This document shows, in pieces, positions 34,731 through 44,304 of a DNA stretch of 64,000 bases; the stretch's first letter is position 1, and each line of letters starts with the position of its first letter. The stretch is from Noviluteimonas sp052115395 (GTDB lineage Bacteria; Pseudomonadota; Gammaproteobacteria; Xanthomonadales; Xanthomonadaceae), in NCBI GenBank assembly GCA_052115395.1, contig JBFRGO010000001.1; one strand, written 5' to 3'. The notes under the pieces are model-generated. The model ran no database searches, was not told the DNA's origin, and was given only the letters and a program-made list of their open reading frames with translations. The position numbers and the translations under genes are program-made.

Positions 34731-36940
34731 CGCAGCGTGACTCGCCAATCGACGCGCGCGCCTGCCACGCGCTGCGTGCGCAACGTTCCGTCGGGGCGGT
34801 GCGCGATGACATCGATCGCCGACCACCAGGGCCGGAACGCCTTGTTCGACGGCCATGCCTCGACGATGAGCGCCTCGCCCTCGACGTGGCAATGCATTTC
34901 GATCCGCAAATACGTGCCGCGCCGATACGCCAGCGAGGCGCCATCGTCGTCGTACAACGTGCCATCGCACGGCGTGCCGGCCTCCGGCCACCACACATGC
35001 ACTTCCAGCGGGCCCTCCGGCTTCTGCGCCGTGTGCTGCACCACCGGCTGCATCGGCACGATCGCACCGGCGTGCACGAGCACCGGCACGTCGCGCGGTG
35101 CGGGATCAAAGGTCACCATGCCGGTGTAACGCTTGCCATCGCGCAATCCGTACCATGCGCCCGCCGGCAATTGCACGACATGCGGATCCAGGCGCTCGGT
35201 GACCACAGGTGCGATCAACAGATCGCGACCGAAGAGGAAGTCGCGATCGCTTCCTGCAGCGCCCGGATACTCGAACCACACCGGTCGCGTGATCGGCGCC
35301 CCCGTGCGCGCGTTTTCCTCCGCCGCCGTGTACAGATAGGGCAGCAAGCGATAGCGCTGTTCGATCGCCGCACGTCGGAGCGCTTCCTGCTCGGGTCCAT
35401 CGACCCAGGCTTCGTGATCGCGCGTGTCGGTCGCCGCGTGGTTGCGGAAGACCGGTTGCCACGCGCCCAGTTGGTACCACCGCGTCAGCAGATCCGCGGG
35501 CGGTGAACCGATGAACCCACCGACGTCGTCGCCCGCCAGCGCCATGCCCGACAAGCCCAGGCTCAGGATGTTCGGCACGCCCTGCGCGAGGTGCTGCCAG
35601 TCGGCGGTGTTGTCGCCGGTCCAGGTCGCGGCGTAACGCTGCGTGCCTGCATATGCGGCGCGCGTGAGGACGAAGGGGCGCTGGTCGGGCTGGAGCTTCA
35701 ACAAGCCTTCGTACGTCGCGCGCGCATTGAGCATGCCGTAGGCGTTGTGGAGTTGCGCATGCGTGCGTGTCGTGCCGTCGTCGAGGCGATGCACCACATC
35801 GTCCGGCAGGGTGCCGCCGGGGCCGTCGAACACCGACGGCTCGTTCATGTCGTTCCAGAAGCCGGCCGCGCCCATGCGCACGAAGTCGGTGTACAAGCTG
35901 CCCCACCAATCGCGCACCTGCGCGCGCGTGAAATCGGGAAACACGCTGTCGCCGGGCCACACCTTGCCGACGAAATCCTCGCCGTCGCGTTTGACGAACG
36001 CATCGATGGCCTTGCCGCTTTCGTAGGGCGCGTAGTGCGCCTGTTTCGCGATGTGCAGGTCGGTGATCAGCACGGTGTGGAACCCGTCCTTGCGCAGATC
36101 GCCCAGCATCCCTTCGAAATCCGGGAAGGCCTTGCGATCGACGGTGAAGGGCTTGTTCGCGTCCTGGAAACCGATGTCGAGCCAGATCGCATCGGCGGGG
36201 ATGCGTTTGTCGCGCAGGGTCTTGGCGACTTCGCGCACGCGCGCTTCGGGCAGGTAGGTGTAACGCGATTGCTGGAAGCCGAGCGCCCACTTCGGCGGCA
36301 AGGGCGTGCGACCGGTGAGTGCGGTATAGCGTTGCAGCACCTCGCGCGGCGTCGGGCCATCGATGAGATACCAATCGATCGCGCCTTCGGCGACGCTGAA
36401 GGACAGGACATCCGGTTCGGTCTTGCCGACGTCGACCGTCATGCGTTGTGTGTTGTCGACGAAAACGCCGAACGCGTGGCCCGCATGTTCGATCAGCACG
36501 AAGGGAATGGATTTGTACAAGGGGTCGCGCGCGGCATCCCACGCATAGGCGTCGGTGTTCCAGAGCGTGAACACGCGCCCGCGACGATCCATCGGGCCGG
36601 CCTTGTCGCCCAGGCCGTACACGTGGTCGCCCGGTTGCAGCGAAAGAAGCAGGCGATGCGGGCCGGTTTTCGCCGTCAAAGAGTGCTGCGTCGTGTCGCG
36701 GCCGGCGACGAAGGTCATCGTGCAATCGGTATCGACGCCGCCGCGGCGCAGGTCGGACCCCCGCAAGGCCTCGTCCACGTCCTGCACCGCCCAGGTGGTG
36801 GCCGCAGTGCGCGAGGCGGGCGGAATCCGCAGGATGCCCGACGCCACTTCCTTCACCGGGGGCGACTGACGACAGGCCTGCGCCGAACCGGCGAAGGCCA
36901 ACAAGCCCAACACCAACCACCCGCGCCAATCCCCTGCCAT
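34727..36940 (-). CDS. GH31 family alpha-glucosidase, exported
   Basis: This retaining glycoside hydrolase has 737 residues. A signal peptide (about 1-20, ending SAQA) directs it to the periplasm. The catalytic nucleophile block is AAGFWNDMNEPSVFDG, and the substrate-pocket segment DAIWLDIGFQD and PFVLTRAAYAGTQRYA (RxxxxGxQ) are present, as in alpha-glucosidases and alpha-xylosidases. The ATG at 36940 is preferred to one 4 codons upstream because it starts the signal peptide neatly. It is monocistronic and divergent from accA. Confidence 0.92.
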   Translation of the reverse strand: MAGDWRGWLVLGLLAFAGSAQACRQSPPVKEVASGILRIPPASRTAATTWAVQDVDEALRGSDLRRGGVDTDCTMTFVAGRDTTQHSLTAKTGPHRLLLSLQPGDHVYGLGDKAGPMDRRGRVFTLWNTDAYAWDAARDPLYKSIPFVLIEHAGHAFGVFVDNTQRMTVDVGKTEPDVLSFSVAEGAIDWYLIDGPTPREVLQRYTALTGRTPLPPKWALGFQQSRYTYLPEARVREVAKTLRDKRIPADAIWLDIGFQDANKPFTVDRKAFPDFEGMLGDLRKDGFHTVLITDLHIAKQAHYAPYESGKAIDAFVKRDGEDFVGKVWPGDSVFPDFTRAQVRDWWGSLYTDFVRMGAAGFWNDMNEPSVFDGPGGTLPDDVVHRLDDGTTRTHAQLHNAYGMLNARATYEGLLKLQPDQRPFVLTRAAYAGTQRYAATWTGDNTADWQHLAQGVPNILSLGLSGMALAGDDVGGFIGSPPADLLTRWYQLGAWQPVFRNHAATDTRDHEAWVDGPEQEALRRAAIEQRYRLLPYLYTAAEENARTGAPITRPVWFEYPGAAGSDRDFLFGRDLLIAPVVTERLDPHVVQLPAGAWYGLRDGKRYTGMVTFDPAPRDVPVLVHAGAIVPMQPVVQHTAQKPEGPLEVHVWWPEAGTPCDGTLYDDDGASLAYRRGTYLRIEMHCHVEGEALIVEAWPSNKAFRPWWSAIDVIAHRPDGTLRTQRVAGARVDWRVTLR

Positions 36941-37054
36941 GCCCGCCCCCATTCCCGAATCCGTGAAGCATACCCATCCGCACCCCTGCGTACGGTCCGG
37001 GGCCGTGGGCTACACTCCCCCACCTTGCCTTCACCTGGCCGCCCCGCGTCGCCA

Positions 37055-38014
37055 ATGAACCCGAATTACCTCGATTTCGAGCAGCCCATCGCCGACCTGG
37101 AAGCGAAGATCCAGGAACTCCGCCACGCCAGCCACGGCCCGGCGGTCAACATCGACGCCGAAGTCCACGCACTGCAGGACAAGCTGCGCATGCGCACGGC
37201 GCAGATCTTCCGCGACCTGTCGTCGTGGCAGATCTCGCAGCTCGCGCGCCACCCCGCGCGGCCTTACACGCTCGATTACGTGCGCGTGATGTGCGACGAG
37301 TTCGAAGAACTCGCCGGCGACCGCGCCTTCGCCAACGACAACGCCATCGTCGGCGGCCTTGCGCGCATCGACGGCCGGCCGGTCGTGATCATCGGCCATG
37401 AAAAAGGCCGCGACACCAAGGCCAAGATCCGCCGCAACTTCGGCATGCCCAAGCCCGAGGGTTATCGCAAGGCGCTGCGCCTGATGAAGCTCGCCGAGCG
37501 TTTCGGCCTGCCGATCCTGACCTTCATCGACACCGCCGGCGCCTGGCCGGGTATCGATGCCGAGGAACGCGGCCAGTCCGAAGCCATCGCGCGCAACCTG
37601 CTGGAGATGTCGGAGCTCAAGGTGCCGATCATCTGCACGGTGATCGGCGAAGGCGGCTCCGGCGGCGCGCTCGCCATCGGCGTGGGCGATCGCACGCTGA
37701 TGCTCGAATACGGCACCTACTCGGTCATCACGCCCGAAGGCTGCGCCTCGATCCTGTGGAAGACCGCGGAGAAGGCGAAGGACGCGGCCGAACAACTCGG
37801 CATGACCGCCAAGCGCCTGAAGGAACTCGGCCTGATCGACAAGATCGTGCGCGAGCCCATCGGCGGCGCGCATCGCAATCCGCGCCAGATGGCCACGCGC
37901 CTGAAGGCGGTGCTGGTGAACGAACTCGACGCGCTGGCCGGGGTGCCGGTCGACGAACTGGTCGAACGCCGTTACCAGCGCCTGCGGTCCTACGGGGCCT
38001 ACGAAGTCGTCTGA
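37055..38014 (+). CDS. accA: Acetyl-CoA carboxylase carboxyltransferase subunit alpha
   Basis: AccA, with AccD, transfers carboxyl from biotin-BCCP to acetyl-CoA, giving malonyl-CoA for fatty acids. It has 319 residues. A coiled N-terminal region starts NYLDFEQPIADLEAKIQEL, and the crotonase-fold core has IDTAGAWPGIDAEERGQSEA and GEGGSGGALAIGVGDR. TACACT at 37011-37016 may be its -10 box. It is followed by tilS 16 nt later. Confidence 0.98.
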   Translation: MNPNYLDFEQPIADLEAKIQELRHASHGPAVNIDAEVHALQDKLRMRTAQIFRDLSSWQISQLARHPARPYTLDYVRVMCDEFEELAGDRAFANDNAIVGGLARIDGRPVVIIGHEKGRDTKAKIRRNFGMPKPEGYRKALRLMKLAERFGLPILTFIDTAGAWPGIDAEERGQSEAIARNLLEMSELKVPIICTVIGEGGSGGALAIGVGDRTLMLEYGTYSVITPEGCASILWKTAEKAKDAAEQLGMTAKRLKELGLIDKIVREPIGGAHRNPRQMATRLKAVLVNELDALAGVPVDELVERRYQRLRSYGAYEVV

Positions 38015-38030
38015 CGGCGACGGTCGCACG

Positions 38031-39332
38031 ATGTCGGCCGCCCTTTCGCTGCCCATCGTGCTGCCCGATACCGGGCGTGGCGCACCGGTCTTCGTCGCCT
38101 ACAGCGGCGGGCTGGATTCCACGGTCCTGCTGCATGCGCTCGCGGCGATGCGCGAGGTCCGCGAACGCGGGCTGCGCGCGATCCACATCCACCACGGCCT
38201 GAGCGACCAGGCCGATGCCTGGACCGCGCAGTGCGAACGCGCGTGCGCGGCGCTCGGCGTGCCCTTGCACGTGGCGCGCGTGGTCGTCGATCGACGTTCG
38301 AAACTCGGGCTCGAAGCCGCGGCGCGCGAAGCGCGACAGGCGGCGCTCGCGGCGGAGATGGACGACGGGTCGCTGCTCGCGCTCGCGCATCACCGCGACG
38401 ACCAGGCCGAAACCTTCCTGCTGCGTGCATTGCGCGCATCGGGCCCCGATGGATTGGCGGCGATGCGGCCGCTGCGGCCGTTCGCGAACGGTTGGCTGTG
38501 GCGCCCCTTGCTCGACGTGCCACGCGATGCCCTGCGTGCGTATGCGAGTGCGCATGGCCTGGCCTTCATCGAAGATCCCGCGAACGACACGCTCGCGCAC
38601 GACCGCAATTTCCTGCGCCACAAGATCCTGCCCTTGCTGCGCGAACGCTGGCCGCACGCCGACGCCGCCCTCGCCCGCTCCGCCGCACTGAGTGCCGAAG
38701 CAGCGGCGCTGCTCGCCGACGACGACGCGCAAGTCCTCGCGCAGGCACGCACCGACGACCCGCGCGTACTCGCCATCGACCCCTTGCGCGCGTTGCCCGC
38801 CGCGCGCCGCGCACGCGCCCTGCGACGCTGGATCGCCGAACGCGGCCTGCCGCCACTGCCCGCCGAAGGGATCGCGCAAATCGAGCGCGACCTGGCGACC
38901 AACGCACCCGACACCGACTTCCGCTTCGAATGGGCCGGCGCCGAGCTGCGCCGTTGGTGCGATCTCTGGCGCGCGGCGCCCATTCCCCCGAAAGTTTCGG
39001 CCGATTGGTCCGACGTCTGGGACGGCCGCCTGCCGCTGATCCTCCCCGACGGCGGCACGCTCGCGTTGCTGGGTGCGCCGGCCTTCCACGCGCCCTTGCG
39101 CGTCCGCCTGCGCCGCGGCGGCGAACGCATCGCCCTGCCAGGTCGCACGCATTCGCACAGCCTCAAGCACTGTTTGCAGGAGGCCGACATCCCCGCATGG
39201 GACCGCGCGCGACTGCCGTTGCTGGTCGATGCCGACGATGCAGTGCTCGCCGCCGGCGACCGCGTGTTGTCGGCGACCTTCGATGCCTGGCTGCGCAAGC
39301 ACGAGGCGCGCATCGCGTGGACGACGGGGTAG
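38031..39332 (+). CDS. tilS: tRNA(Ile)-lysidine synthase
   Basis: TilS changes C34 of tRNA-Ile(CAU) to lysidine so that it reads AUA. It has 433 residues, with the PP-loop ATP motif SGGLDS at 25-30 (FVAYSGGLDSTVLLHAL), the HHRDDQAETFLLR block, and C-terminal TilS domains. Its place after accA matches E. coli (accA-ldcC-rof-tilS region) and xanthomonads. Confidence 0.97.
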   Translation: MSAALSLPIVLPDTGRGAPVFVAYSGGLDSTVLLHALAAMREVRERGLRAIHIHHGLSDQADAWTAQCERACAALGVPLHVARVVVDRRSKLGLEAAAREARQAALAAEMDDGSLLALAHHRDDQAETFLLRALRASGPDGLAAMRPLRPFANGWLWRPLLDVPRDALRAYASAHGLAFIEDPANDTLAHDRNFLRHKILPLLRERWPHADAALARSAALSAEAAALLADDDAQVLAQARTDDPRVLAIDPLRALPAARRARALRRWIAERGLPPLPAEGIAQIERDLATNAPDTDFRFEWAGAELRRWCDLWRAAPIPPKVSADWSDVWDGRLPLILPDGGTLALLGAPAFHAPLRVRLRRGGERIALPGRTHSHSLKHCLQEADIPAWDRARLPLLVDADDAVLAAGDRVLSATFDAWLRKHEARIAWTTG

Positions 39333-39401
39333 CCCGGCACGACGGCACGCCCCGGGGCCCTGCATTGACCCTGCCCCCGGTGCCGCCGCACACTTGCGCG
39401 C

Positions 39402-39662
39402 ATGGCCCACTCGCCCGACACCCCGCCCTCCCCGGTCGCCGATTTCGAGGCTTCCCTCGACCAGCTCGAACAGTTGGTGGAGAAGATGGAACACGGCGAA
39501 ATGAGCCTGGAAGAATCGCTCGCCGCCTACGAGCGCGGCGTGGGCCTCTACCGCAAATGCCAGACCGCGCTGGAACAGGCCGAACTGCGCGTGCGCCTGC
39601 TCACCGATCCGGAACAGCCCGACAACGCCGAACCCTTCGGCGCGCCGACCGCGGATGCCTGA
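39402..39662 (+). CDS. xseB: Exodeoxyribonuclease VII small subunit
   Basis: XseB is the small subunit of the single-strand exonuclease complex; the large subunit XseA is not in this window. It has 86 residues: DFEASLDQLEQLVEKMEHGE, then the ...LEESLAAYERG region, typical of the helical hairpin. The last codons overlap the ispA start by 8 nt, the same coupling seen in E. coli. Confidence 0.96.
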   Translation: MAHSPDTPPSPVADFEASLDQLEQLVEKMEHGEMSLEESLAAYERGVGLYRKCQTALEQAELRVRLLTDPEQPDNAEPFGAPTADA

Positions 39663-40533
39663 CGCCGATTTCGCGGCCTGGCGCGCGCGCATCGACGCAG
39701 CGCTCGCCGCCGCGCTTCCCGACGCGAACACCGCGCCGCAACGCCTCCACGCCGCCATGCGTTACGCCGCCACCGATGGCGGCAAGCGCATGCGCCCGCT
39801 ACTGGTCTACGCGACGGGCACGGCCTTCGGCGCGCCGCTCGACGCACTCGACGCACCCGCCGTCGCCGTCGAACTCATCCACGCCTACTCCCTCGTGCAC
39901 GACGATCTGCCCGCGATGGACGACGACGCACTGCGTCGCGGCAAACCCACCGTGCACGTCGCCTTCGACGAAGCCACCGCGATCCTCGCCGGCGATGCCT
40001 TGCAATCGCTCGCGTTCGAAGTGCTCGCGCATGCGCCGGTCGATGCGCAGCGACGCGTCGGAATGCTCGCCGAACTCGCACGCGCCTCCGGTGTCGCCGG
40101 CATGTGCGGCGGCCAGGCGCTCGACATCGATGCGACCGGCGGCGCGAAGATCACGCTCGCGCAACTCGAACGCCTGCATGCGATGAAGACCGGCGCGCTG
40201 TTGCGTGCGTCGGTGCGCCTGGGTGCGCTCGCGGCAGGTGTGGATGCCGCCACGCGCGCGCGGCTCGATACCTTCGCCGATGCGCTGGGCCTCGCGTTCC
40301 AGGTCCGCGACGATTTGCTCGACGTCGAAGGCGACAGCGCGTCGCTCGGCAAGACCGCGGGCAAGGATGCCGCGCAGCAGAAAGCCACCTTCCCCGCCCT
40401 GCTCGGCCTGGACGCCACGCGCGCGCGCCTGTCGACGCTGTCGGTTGCGATGCGCGATGCCCTCGCGCCCTTCGGTGCGCAAGCCGACGCCCTCGCGGCG
40501 CTGGGCCGCGCGGCGGTCGACCGGACACACTGA
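39655..40533 (+). CDS. ispA: Farnesyl diphosphate synthase
   Basis: IspA condenses IPP with DMAPP and GPP to make farnesyl diphosphate, substrate of UppS in this window. It has 292 residues. The first Asp-rich motif is in YSLVHDDLPAMDDDALRRG and the second is FQVRDDLLDVEGD. Chain-length residues upstream of the first motif (ELIHAYS) fit a short-chain synthase. dxs, often next to ispA, is not seen here. Confidence 0.97.
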   Translation: MPDADFAAWRARIDAALAAALPDANTAPQRLHAAMRYAATDGGKRMRPLLVYATGTAFGAPLDALDAPAVAVELIHAYSLVHDDLPAMDDDALRRGKPTVHVAFDEATAILAGDALQSLAFEVLAHAPVDAQRRVGMLAELARASGVAGMCGGQALDIDATGGAKITLAQLERLHAMKTGALLRASVRLGALAAGVDAATRARLDTFADALGLAFQVRDDLLDVEGDSASLGKTAGKDAAQQKATFPALLGLDATRARLSTLSVAMRDALAPFGAQADALAALGRAAVDRTH

Positions 40534-40536
40534 GCC

Positions 40537-42417
40537 ATGGCCCGGCGCAAGCGACGCTCGCGCACGTTCCTCGGCGTCATCGACGCCGTGATGGCCACCG
40601 TGGCGCAGGGCTTCATCGATGGATGGGGGCGGCTGGAGCGTGCGTACAAGCGTCCGCTTGCGCGCCTGGCGCTGCACGTGCGATTCGCGTTCTATCCCTT
40701 GCTCGCACTCGTGGCCGTCGGTTGGCTCGCGTACGACTGGAACGGTGATCGCTCGCTCGGCGCCGCGGAAAACGCGGTGTTCGACAAGGTCATCAAGAGT
40801 CGGCCCATCGAACCGCAACCGTCGAAGCGGGTGATCGTGGTGGAGATCGACGATTGTTCGATCGATTACTTCGACCATCACGGCGAAGGCGGCTGGCCGT
40901 GGCGTCGGCAACGCCACGCCGACTTGCTGGACGCACTCGACCGCGCCGCCGCGAAGTCGGTCGGTTACGACATCCAGTTTCCCGATCGTTCGACCAACGA
41001 TCCGGATGGCGATGGGACGCTCGATGCGATGGCGTTCGGCGGCGAAGGGCGGTTCGTGTTCGCATCCTCGCGCAAGCACTCGGCGTTCGACGATGCCGGC
41101 AATGCGATTCCCGCGTCGAAAGTGCCGGGTGCGTTTGCGTTGTCGGCAGATGCAAGCAAGCCCGGCCCACCGGTCGCGATGTTGTTGCCCTACGGCGATG
41201 CGATGCGCAGGTACAGCGGCCTGGTCGACATCACGCGTTCCGAAGATGGGATCTTGCGCGACGTGCCGCTCCGCCAGACCGCAGGTGATTGGGGCCTTCC
41301 GTCGCTGGCACTCCGGTTGGCGTCGCAGGACACCGGGCGCCCGTTCGCGGCGTTTCCCGAATCGGTGCGCATCAATTGGCGCTCGAATTCGCGCCTGCCC
41401 TACGTCAGCGCAGCCGACCTGATCGAAGGCAAGCCGGTTTGCCGCGATGCCAAAGAGGCGCTGCCCAGCTTCAAGAATGCCGTCGTCGTGGTCGGCTACA
41501 CCGCCTCCGGGCTCAACGACGCCAAGCCCACGCCGGTGGACATGCAAATGCCGGGCGTGGAGGTCCACGCCGAGGCGGTCGCCGCCCTCGTCGACCACAG
41601 CGCGATCTGGTTGCCGCCCGCATCGCTGAAGTATTTCCTCGCCGCGCTCCTGGTCGTACTCACCGCCTTCGCCTTCTGGCGTGGCGAACCGGCTACCGAC
41701 ATCGACTCGATCTTCGTCGCCACCAACCTGCTGTTGCTCATCCTCGCGTACGCGGGCCTGACGTTCTTCGGCGTGTTCTTCGACATCTTCGCGAGCGTGG
41801 GTTTCGTCAGCCTCTGCTTCGGCCTGTGCCGCACGTATGCGGGCGTGCAACGCGGACGCGCGGTGGGCAATTCGGATTTCCTGCCCGAGTTCGACCCCGA
41901 CCGGGACCGGTGGATGGTGTTCGCGCGCGTGCGTTTCGCGGTCTATCCCTCGCTCGACGAACATGCGGCCACGCGCCGTCGCCGCGAATACCGCCGCCGC
42001 CTGCGCCGTTACCTGTATGCGGGCAGCCACGCGGTCATGCTCGAGGGCGTCGTGGAACGCAAGAGCTGGCTGCACGAGACGCTCGACGATCTGATGGTGC
42101 TGGTCTGGAAAGGCGAAACGCGCGCCGAAGCGGTGCAACGCGCGCGCCACGACCTGGGCGCGCTGTACGACCATCTGAATGCGCACAACGATCGCCTCGA
42201 CGACGACGGCACGGTGAAGGTCTGCGTCGTCACCTCCGAGCTGGACGACAACGCCGACGACAGCCATCGCGGCGAGCGCCTGCGCTTGCGCGAGGCGCTC
42301 GGCCACGCGCTGGACCGGCAGGAAGAGTGGCCGCTTTCGCGGGAAATTCCGTTCATGCAAGCAGACCAGACGCGTTCCGGAGCTGCTGCATGCGACACCG
42401 ATCCATCCGCCGACTGA
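40537..42417 (+). CDS. CHASE2 domain membrane protein without recognised output domain
   Basis: This 626-residue protein has one membrane helix near residue 50, a periplasmic CHASE2 sensor (about 70-355, with VIVVEIDDCSIDYFDHHGEG), then three closely spaced helices to about 430. The cytoplasmic tail of about 200 residues starts very basic (ATRRRREYRRRLRRYLYAG) and has no kinase, cyclase or GGDEF motif that I can see. It may signal by protein contact. It overlaps the next gene by 28 nt, so the CHASE2 protein and the SH3/M48 protease are made together, a hint that they work together. Confidence 0.85.
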   Translation: MARRKRRSRTFLGVIDAVMATVAQGFIDGWGRLERAYKRPLARLALHVRFAFYPLLALVAVGWLAYDWNGDRSLGAAENAVFDKVIKSRPIEPQPSKRVIVVEIDDCSIDYFDHHGEGGWPWRRQRHADLLDALDRAAAKSVGYDIQFPDRSTNDPDGDGTLDAMAFGGEGRFVFASSRKHSAFDDAGNAIPASKVPGAFALSADASKPGPPVAMLLPYGDAMRRYSGLVDITRSEDGILRDVPLRQTAGDWGLPSLALRLASQDTGRPFAAFPESVRINWRSNSRLPYVSAADLIEGKPVCRDAKEALPSFKNAVVVVGYTASGLNDAKPTPVDMQMPGVEVHAEAVAALVDHSAIWLPPASLKYFLAALLVVLTAFAFWRGEPATDIDSIFVATNLLLLILAYAGLTFFGVFFDIFASVGFVSLCFGLCRTYAGVQRGRAVGNSDFLPEFDPDRDRWMVFARVRFAVYPSLDEHAATRRRREYRRRLRRYLYAGSHAVMLEGVVERKSWLHETLDDLMVLVWKGETRAEAVQRARHDLGALYDHLNAHNDRLDDDGTVKVCVVTSELDDNADDSHRGERLRLREALGHALDRQEEWPLSREIPFMQADQTRSGAAACDTDPSAD

Positions 42418-43706
42418 TCCTGGGCTGCGCGCTCGCGTTGTGCAGCGCGGCCGCATTCGCCGCGGGGCAAACCGCGACGGTCCACAAGCCCTCGGTCGAC
42501 GTGCACGGCGCGCCGGACCTGAAGTCGCCGACCGTCGCGACGCTGAAGCAGAACGAACAAGTCGCCATCGCCGGCCAGCAGGGCCTGTGGTTCCAGGTCA
42601 CCCTGCCCGCTGGCGGTAGCGGGTTCCTGCGCGTGAACGATGTGCGCATGCAGTATGCGAAGGCCGGCGCGTCCGGCAACGCGCTGTTCACCGGCAAGGC
42701 CGGCAAGGGCCGCGTGTCCGAAACCGCGGGCGTGCGCGGCATCGACGAAAGCGACCTGAAATCCGCGGGCTACGACGCCACGCAGATGGCGCAACTGGAA
42801 AGCAACCGCGTCACGCCGCAGGCGGCTGCCTCGGATGCGAGCGCGAAGGGACTGCACGCGAAGCAGGTTGCGCTGCCCAACGAGTTCAAGCCCGTCGCCG
42901 ACGCCGGACCGAAGGCGACGCAGCAGGAGAAGCGCAGCGGGTTCTCGCTCGCGCGCGGCATCATGTCGGCCGTGGGCCTCGGAGCGCCGGCGCCGGTGGA
43001 TTCGGCGGCCAATGTCGCCGAGGCCGCGCAGGGCAAGTCGGAAACCGAACAGGCCGCCGAAGAAGCCGCGCTCGGCCCGGAAATCGCGGGTCGCGTGCTG
43101 GGTGCCGCGAAACTCGTCGACGATCCCGAAGCGCAGGCGCGCGTGAATCGTATCGGCCGCTGGATGGCATCGCAGACTTCGCGCCCCGACCTGCCCTGGA
43201 GTTTCGGCGTCATCGATACGCCGGAAATCAACGCGTTCGCCGCGCCCGGCGGCTACATCCTGATCACGCGCGGAATGTACGAGTTGCTCGGCGACGACGA
43301 AGAGGTCGCCGCGGTGATCGGGCACGAGCTCGCGCACATCGTGCAGCGCGATCACTACAACGTGATCAAGAAGCAGGAAACGCAGGGTGCGTTGACCGAC
43401 GCGGCCTCGTCGAACGTCGCCGTCGGCGGCGGCATCGCGGGCAGCATGGCCAAGGAGTACGTGGCCAAACACGGTGCGACGATCATGGCCACGAGCCTGG
43501 ATCGTGGCGCCGAGTACAACGCCGACCACGCGGCGCAGGTGTACCTGGCGCGTGCCGGCTACGATCCGCTGGCGTTGTATGCGGTGTTGCAGAAGATGAT
43601 GGCGGCGGGCACCAGCTCCGGGAGCCTGGCGCAGTTGTACAAGACGCATCCGCCGCTCGACGAGCGCCTGGATCGGCTGGACCGCGACCAGGTCGCGGGA
43701 CGGTGA
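42390..43706 (+). CDS. Periplasmic M48 family metalloprotease with SH3b domain
   Basis: This 438-residue protein has a signal peptide (1-24) and a bacterial SH3 domain (about 28-85, with PSVDVHGAPDLKSPTVATL), then a linker and an M48 peptidase domain from about 235. The zinc motif is HELAH (312-316), followed by a third ligand in DRGAEYNADHAAQVYLARAG. It resembles BepA/LoiP-type envelope proteases, but with SH3b in place of TPR repeats. It may degrade or monitor envelope proteins together with the coupled CHASE2 protein. Confidence 0.9.
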   Translation: MRHRSIRRLILGCALALCSAAAFAAGQTATVHKPSVDVHGAPDLKSPTVATLKQNEQVAIAGQQGLWFQVTLPAGGSGFLRVNDVRMQYAKAGASGNALFTGKAGKGRVSETAGVRGIDESDLKSAGYDATQMAQLESNRVTPQAAASDASAKGLHAKQVALPNEFKPVADAGPKATQQEKRSGFSLARGIMSAVGLGAPAPVDSAANVAEAAQGKSETEQAAEEAALGPEIAGRVLGAAKLVDDPEAQARVNRIGRWMASQTSRPDLPWSFGVIDTPEINAFAAPGGYILITRGMYELLGDDEEVAAVIGHELAHIVQRDHYNVIKKQETQGALTDAASSNVAVGGGIAGSMAKEYVAKHGATIMATSLDRGAEYNADHAAQVYLARAGYDPLALYAVLQKMMAAGTSSGSLAQLYKTHPPLDERLDRLDRDQVAGR

Positions 43707-43818
43707 CGGGCTTCTCTTAATCCGGTTCTTCCACGCGCTTGACGCGGGCTGGCGGGCAGCCGACAGTTCGGTTACCGGGCCGCAGTGCGGGCGCGATCCA
43801 CTTCAACGGGGACACGCA

Positions 43819-44196
43819 ATGAACGATATTGATCCGAGCAACACCGGTTCGACTGGTATTCCGCCCGAAGAGCGCCAGTGGGCGATGTTCGCGCATCTGT
43901 CCGCGCTCGTGGGCCTGGTCATTCCGTTCGGCAACATCATCGGGCCGCTGGTGATCTGGTTGATCAAGAAGGAGACGATGCCCTTCGTCGACAATCAGGC
44001 CAAGGAGGCGCTCAATTTCCAGATCACGGTGACGATCGCGATGGTGGTGTCGGCGATCCTGATCCTCGTGGTGATCGGGTTCGTGTTGATGTTCCTGATC
44101 GGGTTGGCGGCGTTGGTGTTGACGATCATCGCGGCGATCAAGGCGAACGAGGGGACGGCTTATCGATATCCGTTTACGTTGCGTCTGATCAACTGA
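43819..44196 (+). CDS. DUF4870 domain membrane protein
   Basis: This 125-residue protein starts MNDIDPSNT. The DUF4870/Tic20-like core is clear: ERQWAMFAHLSALVGLVIPF, then KKETMPFVDNQAKEALNFQI, then two further hydrophobic helices. Its function is unknown; family members are often small multipass inner-membrane proteins. It is alone between two terminator-like structures. Confidence 0.88.
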   Translation: MNDIDPSNTGSTGIPPEERQWAMFAHLSALVGLVIPFGNIIGPLVIWLIKKETMPFVDNQAKEALNFQITVTIAMVVSAILILVVIGFVLMFLIGLAALVLTIIAAIKANEGTAYRYPFTLRLIN

Positions 44197-44216
44197 TATT
44201 CGCTTCAGGCGATCCG

Positions 44217-44247
44217 AAAGGGCGGCGCGAGAGCGTCGCCCTTTTTT
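44217..44247 (+). terminator. Rho-independent terminator after the DUF4870 gene
   Basis: A 12-bp stem AAAGGGCGGCGC / GCGTCGCCCTTT with one G-T pair and a GAGA loop runs into six T (44242-44247). It sits 20 nt after the stop. Confidence 0.92.
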
Positions 44248-44304
44248 GTGTCCTTTTGTCCGTAGTAAAGCGCGCTCGGAAAACCGATCGGCGCGTCGCC
44301 CGAA

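Noticed and set aside
39799..42456. 885-codon open frame on the minus strand
   Set aside because: It runs antisense over ispA, the CHASE2 gene and the start of the M48 gene. High GC leaves few stops in the shadow frame, there is no recognisable domain, and composition is Arg/Ala/Gln/His-rich.
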